Below, in pieces: positions 33,845 to 42,412 of a DNA stretch of 49,067 nt. Numbering within the stretch: position 1 is the first letter of the stretch; every line of letters begins with the position of its first letter. The DNA comes from Planctomycetota bacterium (GTDB taxonomy: Bacteria; Planctomycetota; Phycisphaerae; Phycisphaerales; UBA1924): contig RFGI01000016.1 in NCBI GenBank assembly GCA_003696725.1, forward strand, positions 1 to 49,067, given 5' to 3'. The notes under the pieces were generated by a model. That model saw only the letters and a program-made list of their open reading frames with translations, did not search any database and had not been told where the DNA came from. The position numbers were made by a program, and so were the translations under genes.

Positions 33845-34423
33845 ATGCGGCATCGCAAGGCCGGCTACAAACTGGGGCGCACGACCGCGCACCGCACCTC
33901 GACGCTGCGCAACCTCGCGGCGGGGCTCTTCGAGCACGGGCAGATCACCACCACGATCCCCCGCGCCAAGGCCGTCCAGCCATTCGCCGAGCGGCTGATC
34001 ACGCTCGCCAAGCGCGGGGACCTGCACGCCCGGCGGCTGGCGGCGGCCAGGCTCAACGACCGCATCATGGCCTCCGACGAGGACGCCCTGGAGCGCAACC
34101 GCTACGGCGAGATCCGGAAAGGTCCCAAGCTCATCAAGCACCTCTTCGAAGAGATCGGCCCGCGCTTCAAGGACCGCCCCGGGGGCTACACCCGCATCGT
34201 CAAACTCGACAAGCGCCGGCTCGGCGACGGCGGGGCGCTGTGCGTCCTGCAGCTGGTGGGCGACGAGGAGGGCCCCGAGATCGGCGGGCGCGTGAGCGTC
34301 CGGCGGCGGATCGCCGACGGCCGGACCGAGTTCGCCGCCAAGCTCCGCAAGGCGGGCAAGGCCGCGAGCACCGCCCCGCCCGAGGCCGCCGCCGAACCTT
34401 CGGACGACGCCGCCGCCGGCTGA
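33845..34423 (+). CDS. rplQ: 50S ribosomal protein L17 with C-terminal extension
   Basis: The 192-aa protein is L17 (about 120-130 aa in E. coli). MRHRKAGYKLGRTTAHRTSTLRNLAAGLFEHGQITTTIPRAKAVQPFAERLITLAKRG is the conserved N-terminus, and GGYTRIVKLDKRRLGDGG the conserved C-terminal strand. An insertion between them (DALERNRYGEIRKGPKLIKH) and a 50-residue Ala/Glu-rich tail make it longer. It is the last gene of the infA unit. AAAGGACGGTGGACC precedes the ATG. Confidence 0.95.
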   Translation: MRHRKAGYKLGRTTAHRTSTLRNLAAGLFEHGQITTTIPRAKAVQPFAERLITLAKRGDLHARRLAAARLNDRIMASDEDALERNRYGEIRKGPKLIKHLFEEIGPRFKDRPGGYTRIVKLDKRRLGDGGALCVLQLVGDEEGPEIGGRVSVRRRIADGRTEFAAKLRKAGKAASTAPPEAAAEPSDDAAAG

Positions 34424-34439
34424 GCCGCGACGCCGCCGG

Positions 34440-34445
34440 TACACT
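34440..34445 (+). promoter_or_regulatory. -10-like box for a leaderless pheS transcript
   Basis: TACACT ends 8 nt before the pheS ATG. There is no Shine-Dalgarno between them and no good -35. The same TACACT-N8-ATG arrangement is seen at 47602. Confidence 0.5.
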
Positions 34446-34453
34446 CCCGGCCC

Positions 34454-35470
34454 ATGCTCGATCGGATCGATGATCTCGAGCGCGAGGCGCTGGCGTCACT
34501 CGCGGATGTCGACAGCGCCGAGGCCCTCGAACGTTGGCGCATCGCGCACCTGGGGGCCAAGGGCGCTCTCAAGCGGGTCGCTGCCGGCCTGAAGGAGGTC
34601 CCGCGCGAGGAGAAGCCCGCGGTCGGGAAGCGCCTCAACGAGGTCAAGGCGGCGCTGGAATCGGCGTTCGAGGCGAAGAAGGCCGGGCTCGGCGCCTCCA
34701 CCCCGTCGCGCGCGGGGGGCGCGCACCTGGACATGACCGAGCCGGGGCTGGCGCCCGCCGTCGGCCGCCGCCACGTCCTGTCGCGCGTCCGGGAGGAGCT
34801 GGTCGACGTCTTCGGCCGGATGGGCTTCGAGGTCGCCGAGGGCCCGGAGCTCGAGGACGAGGAGCACAACTTCGTCAAGCTCAACATGCCCCCCGACCAC
34901 CCGGGCCGGGACCCGATCGACAACTTCTACATCGAGGGGGAGGCCCACGACGCGGCAGCGCGGATGCTCCGCAGCCAGACCAGCACCGTCCAGATCCGCG
35001 TGATGGAGACGCGCCGGCCCCCGCTGAAGATCATCTCGCCCGGGCGGGTCTACCGGCCGGACACCGTCGACGCCACACACTCGTTCATGTTCCACCAGCT
35101 GGAAGGCCTCTACGTCGACCGCGACGTGTCGATGGTGGACCTGTCGACGACGCTGTTCCAGTTCGCGCGAGCGTACTTCGGCGCCGACGCGGAGGTGCGG
35201 CTGACGCCGTCGTACTTCCCGTTCACCGAGCCCAGCGCGGAGTTCTATATGAAGATCCGTCTGCGGCCAGACGAGCCGGCGCAGTGGATCGAGCTGGGCG
35301 GCTGCGGGATGGTGGACCCGGCGGTGTTCGAGGCCGTCGGGTACGACCCGGAAGAGTGGACGGGCTTCGCGTTCGGCTTCGGGATCGAGCGGATCGCGAT
35401 GGGCAAGCACGGCGTGCCGGACATCCGGATGCTCTTCGAGAACGACCTGCGTGTGCTCGAGCAACTCTGA
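34454..35470 (+). CDS. pheS: Phenylalanyl-tRNA synthetase alpha subunit
   Basis: The 338-aa protein is PheRS alpha, which forms the catalytic site of the alpha2-beta2 enzyme that charges tRNA-Phe. The N-terminal coiled coil (residues 1-85) binds tRNA. Class II motif 1 region GRRHVLSRVREELVDVFGRMGFEVAEGPELE, motif 2 VYRPDTVDATHSFMFHQLEGLYVDRDV and motif 3 GFGIERIAMGKHGVPDIRMLFENDLR are clear. pheT, which usually follows, is not here. A TACACT box with no Shine-Dalgarno before the ATG suggests a leaderless message. Confidence 0.97.
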   Translation: MLDRIDDLEREALASLADVDSAEALERWRIAHLGAKGALKRVAAGLKEVPREEKPAVGKRLNEVKAALESAFEAKKAGLGASTPSRAGGAHLDMTEPGLAPAVGRRHVLSRVREELVDVFGRMGFEVAEGPELEDEEHNFVKLNMPPDHPGRDPIDNFYIEGEAHDAAARMLRSQTSTVQIRVMETRRPPLKIISPGRVYRPDTVDATHSFMFHQLEGLYVDRDVSMVDLSTTLFQFARAYFGADAEVRLTPSYFPFTEPSAEFYMKIRLRPDEPAQWIELGGCGMVDPAVFEAVGYDPEEWTGFAFGFGIERIAMGKHGVPDIRMLFENDLRVLEQL

Positions 35471-35533
35471 CCGGGCGTCATCGGAACCGGTGCGCCCGCC
35501 GGTGAAACCTCGGGCCTGCGGATGGGAGGCGGC

Positions 35534-36202
35534 ATGAACGACGAGAGCAACCCCTACGACGCCGGCGAGGCCGATCGCACCCAGGGAAGCGACACGGGCG
35601 ACGTGTTCATCGCGCCGCCGACCGAGCCGGGCGAGATCGATGATTTCAAGGAGCCGCCCCGCTGGCCCAGCGTCGTCGGCGTGATCGGCATCGTGTGGGG
35701 CGCCCTGGGCCTGGTGTGCGGGGGGCTGGGGTCGGCGTGGATGATGATCGGCCCTCGATTCATGCAGAGCGGCGCCGGCCAGATGCAGGGGGGCATGCCG
35801 CCGGTGATGACGACGTTTCAACCCGGCCAGTTCGTGCTGACCATCGTGGGCACGGTCTGGAGCCTTTACCTGATCGTGTGCGGCGCCGTGTGCGCCAGCC
35901 GCAAGCCGATCGCCCGCCCGATGACGCTCCTGTGGGCGGTGGTGGCGATCGCGCTCACCGCGGTCAGCATGAAGATGCAATTGGATCTCCAGGCGGAGAT
36001 CGCCCAATGGGTCAAGGACAACCCCACGGCCGACTTTTCCAAGACTCAGCAAGGCCCCGGCGCGGCGATCGGCCGCATGGCCGGGCTGGCGTTCGGCTTG
36101 ATCTTCGGGCTGGCGTGGCCTGTTTTCTGCCTGGTCTGGTTCGGCGTCGTCAAGACCAAGCCCGAGCAGATGACCGGCGACGCCGACGTGCCCGCGGCGT
36201 GA
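35534..36202 (+). CDS. Small membrane protein of unknown function
   Basis: ATG 35534 gives 222 aa and has GGAGG 4 nt upstream; the track ATG at 35522 would lie in that ribosome site. After a polar, acidic N-terminus of about 40 residues the protein has about four hydrophobic segments (VVGVIGIVWGALGLVCGGLG, FVLTIVGTVWSLYLIVCGAVC, MTLLWAVVAIALTAVSM, MAGLAFGLIFGLAWPVFCLVWFGVV). I recognise no family; the layout is like the small DUF membrane proteins common in planctomycetes. It converges on the ABC permease gene, with stop codons about 11 nt apart. Confidence 0.65.
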   Translation: MNDESNPYDAGEADRTQGSDTGDVFIAPPTEPGEIDDFKEPPRWPSVVGVIGIVWGALGLVCGGLGSAWMMIGPRFMQSGAGQMQGGMPPVMTTFQPGQFVLTIVGTVWSLYLIVCGAVCASRKPIARPMTLLWAVVAIALTAVSMKMQLDLQAEIAQWVKDNPTADFSKTQQGPGAAIGRMAGLAFGLIFGLAWPVFCLVWFGVVKTKPEQMTGDADVPAA

Positions 36203-36213
36203 GCCCGGCCCGC

Positions 36214-37584
36214 TCAGCCGACCTCGCGCTTCTGGAACAGGATCACGGCCAGCGCCACCAGCCCCGCGACCTGAACGGCGGAGTACAACGCCACCAGCCC
36301 GACATACCGCGCCGGGATCGAATGCGCCTGGGTGACGGCGTCGACGAGCCAGAAGAACTGAAGGTTCGGCACGACCGACCACGCCGCCCGGGCGGGCCAG
36401 TTCACCCGTGTCTCGGTCGCGAAGAGGAACTGCCCCGCGGCGGGCGGGCGCTCGGCGCGCACGCCCCCGGCGTTGAGGATGCGCAGGCGGTGGATGTCCT
36501 CCTCGACGGGCTCGACCTGCCGGACGATGACGTTGGGCGAGGGCCTGGGCCGGGCCCAGGTCGCGGGGTCGTCGAGGTCTCCCTCGAAGGACGCCTGCGT
36601 CGGCGGGATGAGGGCCAGCCCGTCTGGCGTCGGGCCGTAGTACAACCGGTCGCCAGGGGAGAGGAGGATCGCTGTGGGCCCGTCGAGCGTCAGCCGCCAG
36701 GTGTCGCCGGGGTCGCGGAAGTCGCCGTCGCGGTCGGTGACGGGCTCGGCCTCGGTGATGGTGGCGATCGGCTGGTTCTGATAGGCGTGTCGGCCGAAGA
36801 AGTAGTTGGAGAGCAGGCCGAGCAGAAAGACGCCGGCGCACAGGGTGATGGTCATGACCTGGCCCAGCCGGGTCGAGGCGGCCAGCGCGATCGCCGCGAG
36901 GACCGGGGCGGCCAGGAGCAGCGCCGAGGCGGCCAGGGTAACCTGCGGCTTGAACGATTCTGTGATGGGGATGATCTGGCCGGCGGCGTTGCGGTCCAGG
37001 GCCAGGGCCAGGACCAGCCCGGCCGTCAGCGCGGGCGTGAGGATGTACACGGCGGTTGAGGAGAACACCCAGCCGTAGAAGTAGTTGCCCCAGGCGGCGA
37101 CGCCGATCGCCAGGGCCATGGACGCGCCGATGGCGCCGATCACGACCGGGTCGAAGGTGTCGGTCGCCCGCATCATCACGCCGTGACGGATGGCCAGGAG
37201 CAGGAACAGGATCTGGAGATAGGTCGCCAGGACCACGGCGCCGGCCGTGCCCAGGTATTTGCCGATCACGAAGACGGGCCGGCCCACCGGCTTGCTGATG
37301 ACCGTCAGGGCGGTCTTGCGGTCGATCTCCCGGCTCAAGACAGCGGTGCTGGTCAGGGCGGCGAGGATCGTCGCGAGGACGAAAACAGTCGCTAAGCCCA
37401 TATCCAGAAGGAGTTTATCGTCCTTAGACACCTCCGAGGAGTCGCTGTAGCCCATGCTGTACGCGCTGAGCAGGAGGTTGAAGGATTGAAGGAGGAGCCC
37501 GGCGAGGATGAGGATGAAGTAGATGGGCTGGCGCAGGCTCTCGACGAAGGTGTTGCGCGCGATGGCGAGGGCTTGGGTGAGCAT
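36214..37584 (-). CDS. ABC-2 type permease with a large inserted soluble domain
   Basis: The 456-aa membrane protein has an ABC-2 permease layout: IARNTFVESLRQPIYFILILAGLLL at the start, FVLATILAALTSTAVLSREIDRKTALTVISKPVGRPVFVIGKYLG with the typical cytoplasmic 'EIDRKT..V..KP..R' loop, then several more transmembrane segments. A soluble domain of about 130 residues (around 280-410) precedes the last two segments. This core resembles the second permease at 43648, so the two may form a heterodimer with the ATPase at 42413. A good promoter is on the minus strand at 37659-37687. The substrate is unknown. Confidence 0.8.
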   Translation of the reverse strand: MLTQALAIARNTFVESLRQPIYFILILAGLLLQSFNLLLSAYSMGYSDSSEVSKDDKLLLDMGLATVFVLATILAALTSTAVLSREIDRKTALTVISKPVGRPVFVIGKYLGTAGAVVLATYLQILFLLLAIRHGVMMRATDTFDPVVIGAIGASMALAIGVAAWGNYFYGWVFSSTAVYILTPALTAGLVLALALDRNAAGQIIPITESFKPQVTLAASALLLAAPVLAAIALAASTRLGQVMTITLCAGVFLLGLLSNYFFGRHAYQNQPIATITEAEPVTDRDGDFRDPGDTWRLTLDGPTAILLSPGDRLYYGPTPDGLALIPPTQASFEGDLDDPATWARPRPSPNVIVRQVEPVEEDIHRLRILNAGGVRAERPPAAGQFLFATETRVNWPARAAWSVVPNLQFFWLVDAVTQAHSIPARYVGLVALYSAVQVAGLVALAVILFQKREVG

Positions 37585-37658
37585 GGCGAGCGGGGATGGC
37601 CGGGCGCCGGGCCGCGACGGATCGGCCGGGATGGGCCGACGGGGCGGGATCGGGTGAA

Positions 37659-37687
37659 CATATAGGCGTCGGTCGTGCGTACATCAA
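37659..37687 (-). promoter_or_regulatory. Promoter of the minus-strand ABC permease gene
   Basis: On the minus strand TTGATG (37682-37687) and TATATG (37659-37664) are separated by exactly 17 nt. This is a good sigma-70 match and lies about 75 nt upstream of the ATG at 37584. The rest of the 268-bp divergent gap shows only a weak TAGGCT box (37838-37843) that ends 9 nt before the plus-strand ATG at 37853. Confidence 0.65.
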
Positions 37688-37852
37688 ACGGGCCCCGCCG
37701 GGTCGGGGTTCGCGCGGCGCGGGGGACGGCGGTCTCGGAACCGGGCGCCCGCGGTGGACAGGGAGGGCGCGCCGGAGACAATGGCGGGCGGGAGCCCCCG
37801 ATCCCGACCTCGCCCCGCTGGAGCTTCCTCCCGACGTTAGGCTAAACCGACC

Positions 37853-39916
37853 ATGAGCAGCGATCCCAACGCCTTCAAGCGGGCCACGGTTGTCAGCCTG
37901 TTCGGACTTGCGATCCAGGCGGCCCTGGCGCTGACCGTGCTGATCTACGCCTTGATCGGGCGTGACCACGCCGGGGTGACCGCGGCGATCTATCTGGGGC
38001 TGGGCGTCCCGGTGTGGTTCGGGTTGGCGCTGGTCTTCCATCAGCACCGGCTGGCGGCAATCGAGGCCATCGAAGAAGAGATGCTCCTGGCGGGGGGGGC
38101 GGCCGAGGCGTCGGTCTTCCAGGAAGCCGCCGGGGAGCTCCGCGTCGCGGCGCGCAAGGCCGAGTGGATGCACCGGGTCCTGCTGCCCGGGCTGTCGCTG
38201 GCCGTCGCGGGGGCGCTGCTCGTCATCGGGTGGCTGCGGTACTCGGCGGGGCTGGAGTTCCTCAAGCCCGACGGCTTTCTCGCGCCCGGGCTGACAGGCT
38301 GGGCGGTGACCATCGGGCTGGTGATCGCGGCGGTGGGCTTCGTCTTTGCGCGGTTCTGCGCCGGGATGGCCCAGCAGGAGGTGTGGTCGAACCTGCGCGC
38401 CGGGGCGACGTGGGCCGTCGGCGCCGCGGTAGTGGGTTTGCTCATGGCCGTGGCGCACGGGGTGGCGTTCGCCACAACGGACGCGATCCTCAGGCGGCTG
38501 CCCGTGATCCTGCCCGTTCTGATGATGGCGTTGGGCGCCGAGATCATCCTCAACTTCATCCTGAGCGTGTACCGCCCGCGCGTGCCCGGCGAGTTCCCCC
38601 GCCCCGCGTTCGACTCGCGGGTTCTGGCGTTCATCGCGGCCCCCGATCGCCTCGCCGAGTCCATCAGCGAGGCCATCAACTACCAGTTCGGGCTGGATGT
38701 CTCGTCGACGTGGTTCTACCAGCTGCTGAGCCGATCGCTGGCGTTCCTCCTGCTGGTGGGGGGGCTGGTGGTGTGGCTGCTGACGGCCGTCGCGGTGGTG
38801 GGCCCCGACGAGAAGGGCCTGGTGCTGCGCTCCGGGCGGCTGGTGCGGGCGGTGGACTCGACGGTCACCGGCAAGCTGCCCTGGCCCTTCGAGCGGGTCG
38901 AGACCTACCCCGCGGAGAACATGGTCACACTGAACCTGGGCTCGTTCCCGCACCACGCCGAGAACCGCGACCCGATCCTTTGGACCGAGCCGCACGGCGT
39001 CGACGAGACGTACTTCCTGGTGCGCGCCTCCTCGGCCGGGGCAGACGCCGCCCGGCTCGACGACATGGCGCTCGTCTCGGCGGAGATCCCGCTGAAGTAC
39101 GTCGTCGAGGACATGATCGCGTACCAGCTGCTGGCCGCCGACGGCGAGACCGAGCGCGATCGGCACCGGCAGGACCTCCTGGGCAACCTCGCGCGGCGGA
39201 CCGTCATGGAAGTCCTGGCGCGTTTCTCGGTCGATGAGGTTCTGGGCGGCGACCGGGACCGCATCAACCGGGCCCTGCGGCGCCAGATCGAGGCGCAGTT
39301 CGCCGGGCTCAACCGTGACCCGGAGACCGGCGTGGCGCGCGGCTCTGGAGTGCGCATCGTGTTCGTGGGCGTGGTCGGGGCTCACCCGCCGTTCCGGAGC
39401 GAGGTCGGGGCCAGCTTCGAGGCGGTCGTCAACGCGGACCAGCGGCGTCTGGCGGCCGAGGAGAACGCCGGGGCCCGCGCGATCCAGACGCTCGCCTCGG
39501 TCGCCGGAGAGGTGGACCTCGCCCGGCGGATCGTGCAGGAGCTGGACGAGCTCGAGCGACTGACCGCGTCGGGCGCCGACGCCCAGGCCGTCGCCCGCCA
39601 GCGGATCGAGATCGAGCGATTGATCGACCAAGCCGGGGGAGAGGCCGCGGGCCTTCTGCTGGCGGCGCGGGCGGACCGCTGGACGCGGCACATGGACTAC
39701 CGCGGCCGGGCGGCGCGGCAGGAGGGGCGGCTGGCGCTCTACAACGCGGCGCCCGAGGTGTACCTCGCCGGGCTCTATCTGGACGCTCTGCGCGAGGCCG
39801 TCGCCGACAGCCGGCTCTTCATCACCACGGTGGACTCGCCCAGCGTCCGGCTGACGCTCGAACAGGCGCCGGACACCCTCGAAGGCATCCTCAACGAGAC
39901 GAGACAGGAGAACTGA
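37853..39916 (+). CDS. SPFH-domain protein with seven N-terminal membrane segments
   Basis: This 687-aa protein joins a polytopic membrane part (segments near residues 11-36, 44-64, 109-128, 149-169, 184-206, 217-238 and 294-316) to an SPFH/HflK-like region that starts at VVGPDEKGLVLRSGRLVRAVDSTVTGKLPWPFERVETYPAENMVTLNLG. A helical C-terminal stretch (RRLAAEENAGARAIQTLAS, ARADRWTRHMDY) should form coiled coils as in HflK. Ordinary SPFH proteins have one membrane segment and no such domain. It likely builds a membrane microdomain and may hold a partner such as a protease or transporter. It is followed 2 nt later by an HflC-like gene. There is no Shine-Dalgarno before the ATG. Confidence 0.85.
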   Translation: MSSDPNAFKRATVVSLFGLAIQAALALTVLIYALIGRDHAGVTAAIYLGLGVPVWFGLALVFHQHRLAAIEAIEEEMLLAGGAAEASVFQEAAGELRVAARKAEWMHRVLLPGLSLAVAGALLVIGWLRYSAGLEFLKPDGFLAPGLTGWAVTIGLVIAAVGFVFARFCAGMAQQEVWSNLRAGATWAVGAAVVGLLMAVAHGVAFATTDAILRRLPVILPVLMMALGAEIILNFILSVYRPRVPGEFPRPAFDSRVLAFIAAPDRLAESISEAINYQFGLDVSSTWFYQLLSRSLAFLLLVGGLVVWLLTAVAVVGPDEKGLVLRSGRLVRAVDSTVTGKLPWPFERVETYPAENMVTLNLGSFPHHAENRDPILWTEPHGVDETYFLVRASSAGADAARLDDMALVSAEIPLKYVVEDMIAYQLLAADGETERDRHRQDLLGNLARRTVMEVLARFSVDEVLGGDRDRINRALRRQIEAQFAGLNRDPETGVARGSGVRIVFVGVVGAHPPFRSEVGASFEAVVNADQRRLAAEENAGARAIQTLASVAGEVDLARRIVQELDELERLTASGADAQAVARQRIEIERLIDQAGGEAAGLLLAARADRWTRHMDYRGRAARQEGRLALYNAAPEVYLAGLYLDALREAVADSRLFITTVDSPSVRLTLEQAPDTLEGILNETRQEN

Positions 39917-39918
39917 CC

Positions 39919-40920
39919 GTGCGATTCAGCCTGCTTCTGGTCTTCGCGGCGGTGATCGTGCTCGGGTTCATCGGCTTCATGCTGACGTACACCGTGCGGT
40001 TCACCGAGGTCGGCGTCGTGACGACGTTCGGCAGCGCCAACGAAGAGAGCGTCGTCCGCGAGGCGGGCCTGAAGTGGCGCGCCCCGTACCCGGTGCAGAA
40101 GGTCACCAAGTACGACACGCGCGTCCGCGTCCTCAACACGCGCAGCGAGACGCTGCAGACGGCGGACAACCGCCAGGTGATCGCCCAGGCGTTCGTCGCC
40201 TGGCGCGTGAGCGACCCGCTGCGGTTCTTCCAGCGGTTCGGGGGCGCCGGCGCCGACGCCCGTGACCATTACCGCGAGGCCCAGCGCGCCGTCGAGGACC
40301 TGGTCCGCGGCGCCCTGGGCGCGGTGTCCGGGTACACGTTCAGCGATCTGTTCGCCGCCGACGGGTCGCGGCTGGCCGAGCTCGAGGCCGAGCTGCTCGA
40401 CCGGCTGCGCGGGGACGCGGACGGGACGCGACGGCTCGCGGACCTCGGCATCGAGGCGGAGTTCGTGGGGATCAGCCAGCTCGTCCTCCCCGCGGAGACC
40501 ACCGAGGCGGTCTTCGCCCGGATGAAGGCCCAGCGCGAGCGGCTCGCCGCCGAGGCCACCAGCCGCGGCGAGGCGCTGGCCCAGACCATCATCAACGACG
40601 CGGAGTCCGCCGCCGCCCGGATCCGCGCGTTCGCCGAGCAGCGCGCCGAGCAGATCCGCGTGCAGGGCGAGATCGAGGCCGCCCAGTACATCGCCACGCT
40701 CAACCAGGCCAAGAACCTCGCCGTGTTCCTGGATCAGCTCGAGTTCATGAAGAAACTCCTGGGCCGGAACACGACGCTGGTGCTGTCCACCGCGATGCCC
40801 GGCCTGGGGATTTTCCGCCCCGACGCCCTGGCCGAGGACCGCACCGACGCCGACGGCGTGCCCGTGTTCTCCGAGCCCAAGGCCCCGGCCGTCGCCACCG
40901 GCCAGGAGCGTGAGGAATGA
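39919..40920 (+). CDS. SPFH-domain (HflC-like) membrane protein
   Basis: The 333-aa protein has one N-terminal membrane helix (residues 4-24) and then an SPFH domain: RFTEVGVVTTFGSANEESVVREAGLKWRAPYPVQKVTKYDTRVRVL, ADNRQVIAQAFVAWRVSDPLRFFQRFG and a long helix (MKAQRERLAAEATSRGEALAQTIINDAESAAARIRAFAEQ). This is the HflC/stomatin order. The GTG start lies 2 nt after the upstream SPFH gene and the stop overlaps the next one by 4 nt, so translation is coupled. It probably co-assembles with its neighbours. No FtsH gene is present. Confidence 0.88.
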   Translation: MRFSLLLVFAAVIVLGFIGFMLTYTVRFTEVGVVTTFGSANEESVVREAGLKWRAPYPVQKVTKYDTRVRVLNTRSETLQTADNRQVIAQAFVAWRVSDPLRFFQRFGGAGADARDHYREAQRAVEDLVRGALGAVSGYTFSDLFAADGSRLAELEAELLDRLRGDADGTRRLADLGIEAEFVGISQLVLPAETTEAVFARMKAQRERLAAEATSRGEALAQTIINDAESAAARIRAFAEQRAEQIRVQGEIEAAQYIATLNQAKNLAVFLDQLEFMKKLLGRNTTLVLSTAMPGLGIFRPDALAEDRTDADGVPVFSEPKAPAVATGQEREE

Positions 40921-42377
40921 GCGACGGCGCGCTCCCCGAAGACGGCGCTCTGACCGGCAACGGCGCCGCGACCGCGCTGGACGCGCCGCCCGCACGCGGT
41001 GCGGCCGTGCTGGACCTCGCCGACAATCAGGCCGCGGGCCCGTCGCTCGACCCGGCGCAGGAATCCCTGGCCAGCGCCCTGCGGCTGACGTTCCGCATCG
41101 TGCAGTTCGTGATGGTGCTGCTGGTGGCCGCGTTCCTCATCAGCGGGGTGCAGACCGTCGGGGAGTCCGAGCGCGGCATCAAGCTCCTCTTTGGCCGGGT
41201 CAGTCAGGCCAACGTCCAGCCCGGCATCCGGTGGAACTGGCCCTACCCCTTCGGCGAGATCGTTCGCGTCGGGACGAGCCAGGAATCGCTGAGCGTCGGC
41301 GACGCCTTCATGCCCCGGCTCTCGGCGTCGCAGCGCTCCCGGCGCTGGACGGAGATCACCACCACCAAGAACCAACTCAAGCCCGGTGAGGACGGATCGG
41401 TGGTGACGGCCGACGGCGCCATTGCGCACCTGGAGTGCTCGGTCGCGTACCATCGCGATGACCCGGTCGCCAACGCGCAGCACGTGTATTCGCTCGACGA
41501 GGCGTCTCTGGTGCGCCTCGCGGTGCAGCGCGGGGTGGTGCTCGCGGTGGCGCAGACCCCGATCGACGCGCTCCTGCGGCAGTCGGCGTCGGGCTCGTCG
41601 GGGTCTCTGTCCGAGCAGATCAGGCGATCGGCGCAGGCCGTCCTGGACCGGTCCGAATCCGGCATCGTGATCGACACGGTGTCGGTGCGAGACCCCCGGC
41701 CGCCGCTGGCCGTCGCCAAGGAGTTCGACGCCGTCGCCCAGGCCGAGGCCGAGGCCGCCAAAGTCCGCGAGGAGGCCAGCCAGGCCGCCCGGCTTGCGCT
41801 GACGGATATGGCCGGGGAGGCGGCCGAGCCCCTGCTGGACCGGATCGACGCGTACGAGCGGGCGCTGGAGCTCGGCTCGGACGCCGGCGAGACGCCCGAC
41901 GCCGTGCTCGCCCAGATCGAGGCGCTGCTCGAGGGCCGGCCCGTCGAGATCGGCGGCCGAACCGTCGAGGCCGCTCCGGGCGGGCAGGTGACGGAGATCC
42001 TCAACCAAGGCCGGCAGTACCGCACGGACGTCGTCGCCCGGGCGCGCTCCCGCGCGGAGGTGTTCCAGGCCAAGCTGGCCCAGTTCCGCACCGACCCGGC
42101 CGTGCTGGTGGCGTCCGATTGGGCCGACGCGTACCTCACGTTCCTGTCCAACCACTACGAGACGATCCTCGTACCGGAGGGCTCCGAGGGCGAGTTGATC
42201 CTGACGCCGGACCCCTCCATCCCGCGCAAGCTCGAGCGCGAGCGGAACCTGCGGCAGGCGCAAGAAACCATCCAAGGGAAGATCGAGTTCCTTCAGAACC
42301 GGTCCAAGCTCCGCGAGCAAGAGCGCCTGGAGCGCGAGGCCCGGCAACGCCGCCAGCAGGGGCGCCCGTCCGGCTGA
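40917..42377 (+). CDS. SPFH-domain (HflK-like) membrane protein
   Basis: The 486-aa protein has a polar N-terminus of about 57 residues, one membrane helix (58-78) and an SPFH domain starting VGESERGIKLLFGRVSQANVQPGIRWNWPYPFGEIVRV, with VTADGAIAHLECSVAYHRDDPVANAQHVYSLDEASLVRLAVQRGVVLAV in the core. This is the HflK-type order. Long helices with Ala/Glu/Arg follow (AKEFDAVAQAEAEAAKVREEASQAARLAL) and a basic, Gln-rich C-terminus. It overlaps the HflC-like gene by 4 nt. It is the third SPFH gene in a row. Confidence 0.87.
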   Translation: MSDGALPEDGALTGNGAATALDAPPARGAAVLDLADNQAAGPSLDPAQESLASALRLTFRIVQFVMVLLVAAFLISGVQTVGESERGIKLLFGRVSQANVQPGIRWNWPYPFGEIVRVGTSQESLSVGDAFMPRLSASQRSRRWTEITTTKNQLKPGEDGSVVTADGAIAHLECSVAYHRDDPVANAQHVYSLDEASLVRLAVQRGVVLAVAQTPIDALLRQSASGSSGSLSEQIRRSAQAVLDRSESGIVIDTVSVRDPRPPLAVAKEFDAVAQAEAEAAKVREEASQAARLALTDMAGEAAEPLLDRIDAYERALELGSDAGETPDAVLAQIEALLEGRPVEIGGRTVEAAPGGQVTEILNQGRQYRTDVVARARSRAEVFQAKLAQFRTDPAVLVASDWADAYLTFLSNHYETILVPEGSEGELILTPDPSIPRKLERERNLRQAQETIQGKIEFLQNRSKLREQERLEREARQRRQQGRPSG

Positions 42378-42412
42378 GCCCCGACACGGGCGATCCCTCC
42401 ACGAGGCCCCGA

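Noticed and set aside
34496-36841. A 781-aa minus-strand ORF opposite pheS and the following membrane protein gene
   Set aside because: It is the low-complexity reverse shadow of real genes in a high-GC genome; no family motif is seen and pheS on the other strand is certain.
37424-39691. A 755-aa minus-strand ORF opposite the first SPFH gene
   Set aside because: The translation is Arg/His/Pro/Gln-rich with no domain, and it overlaps both a clear SPFH gene and the divergent promoter.
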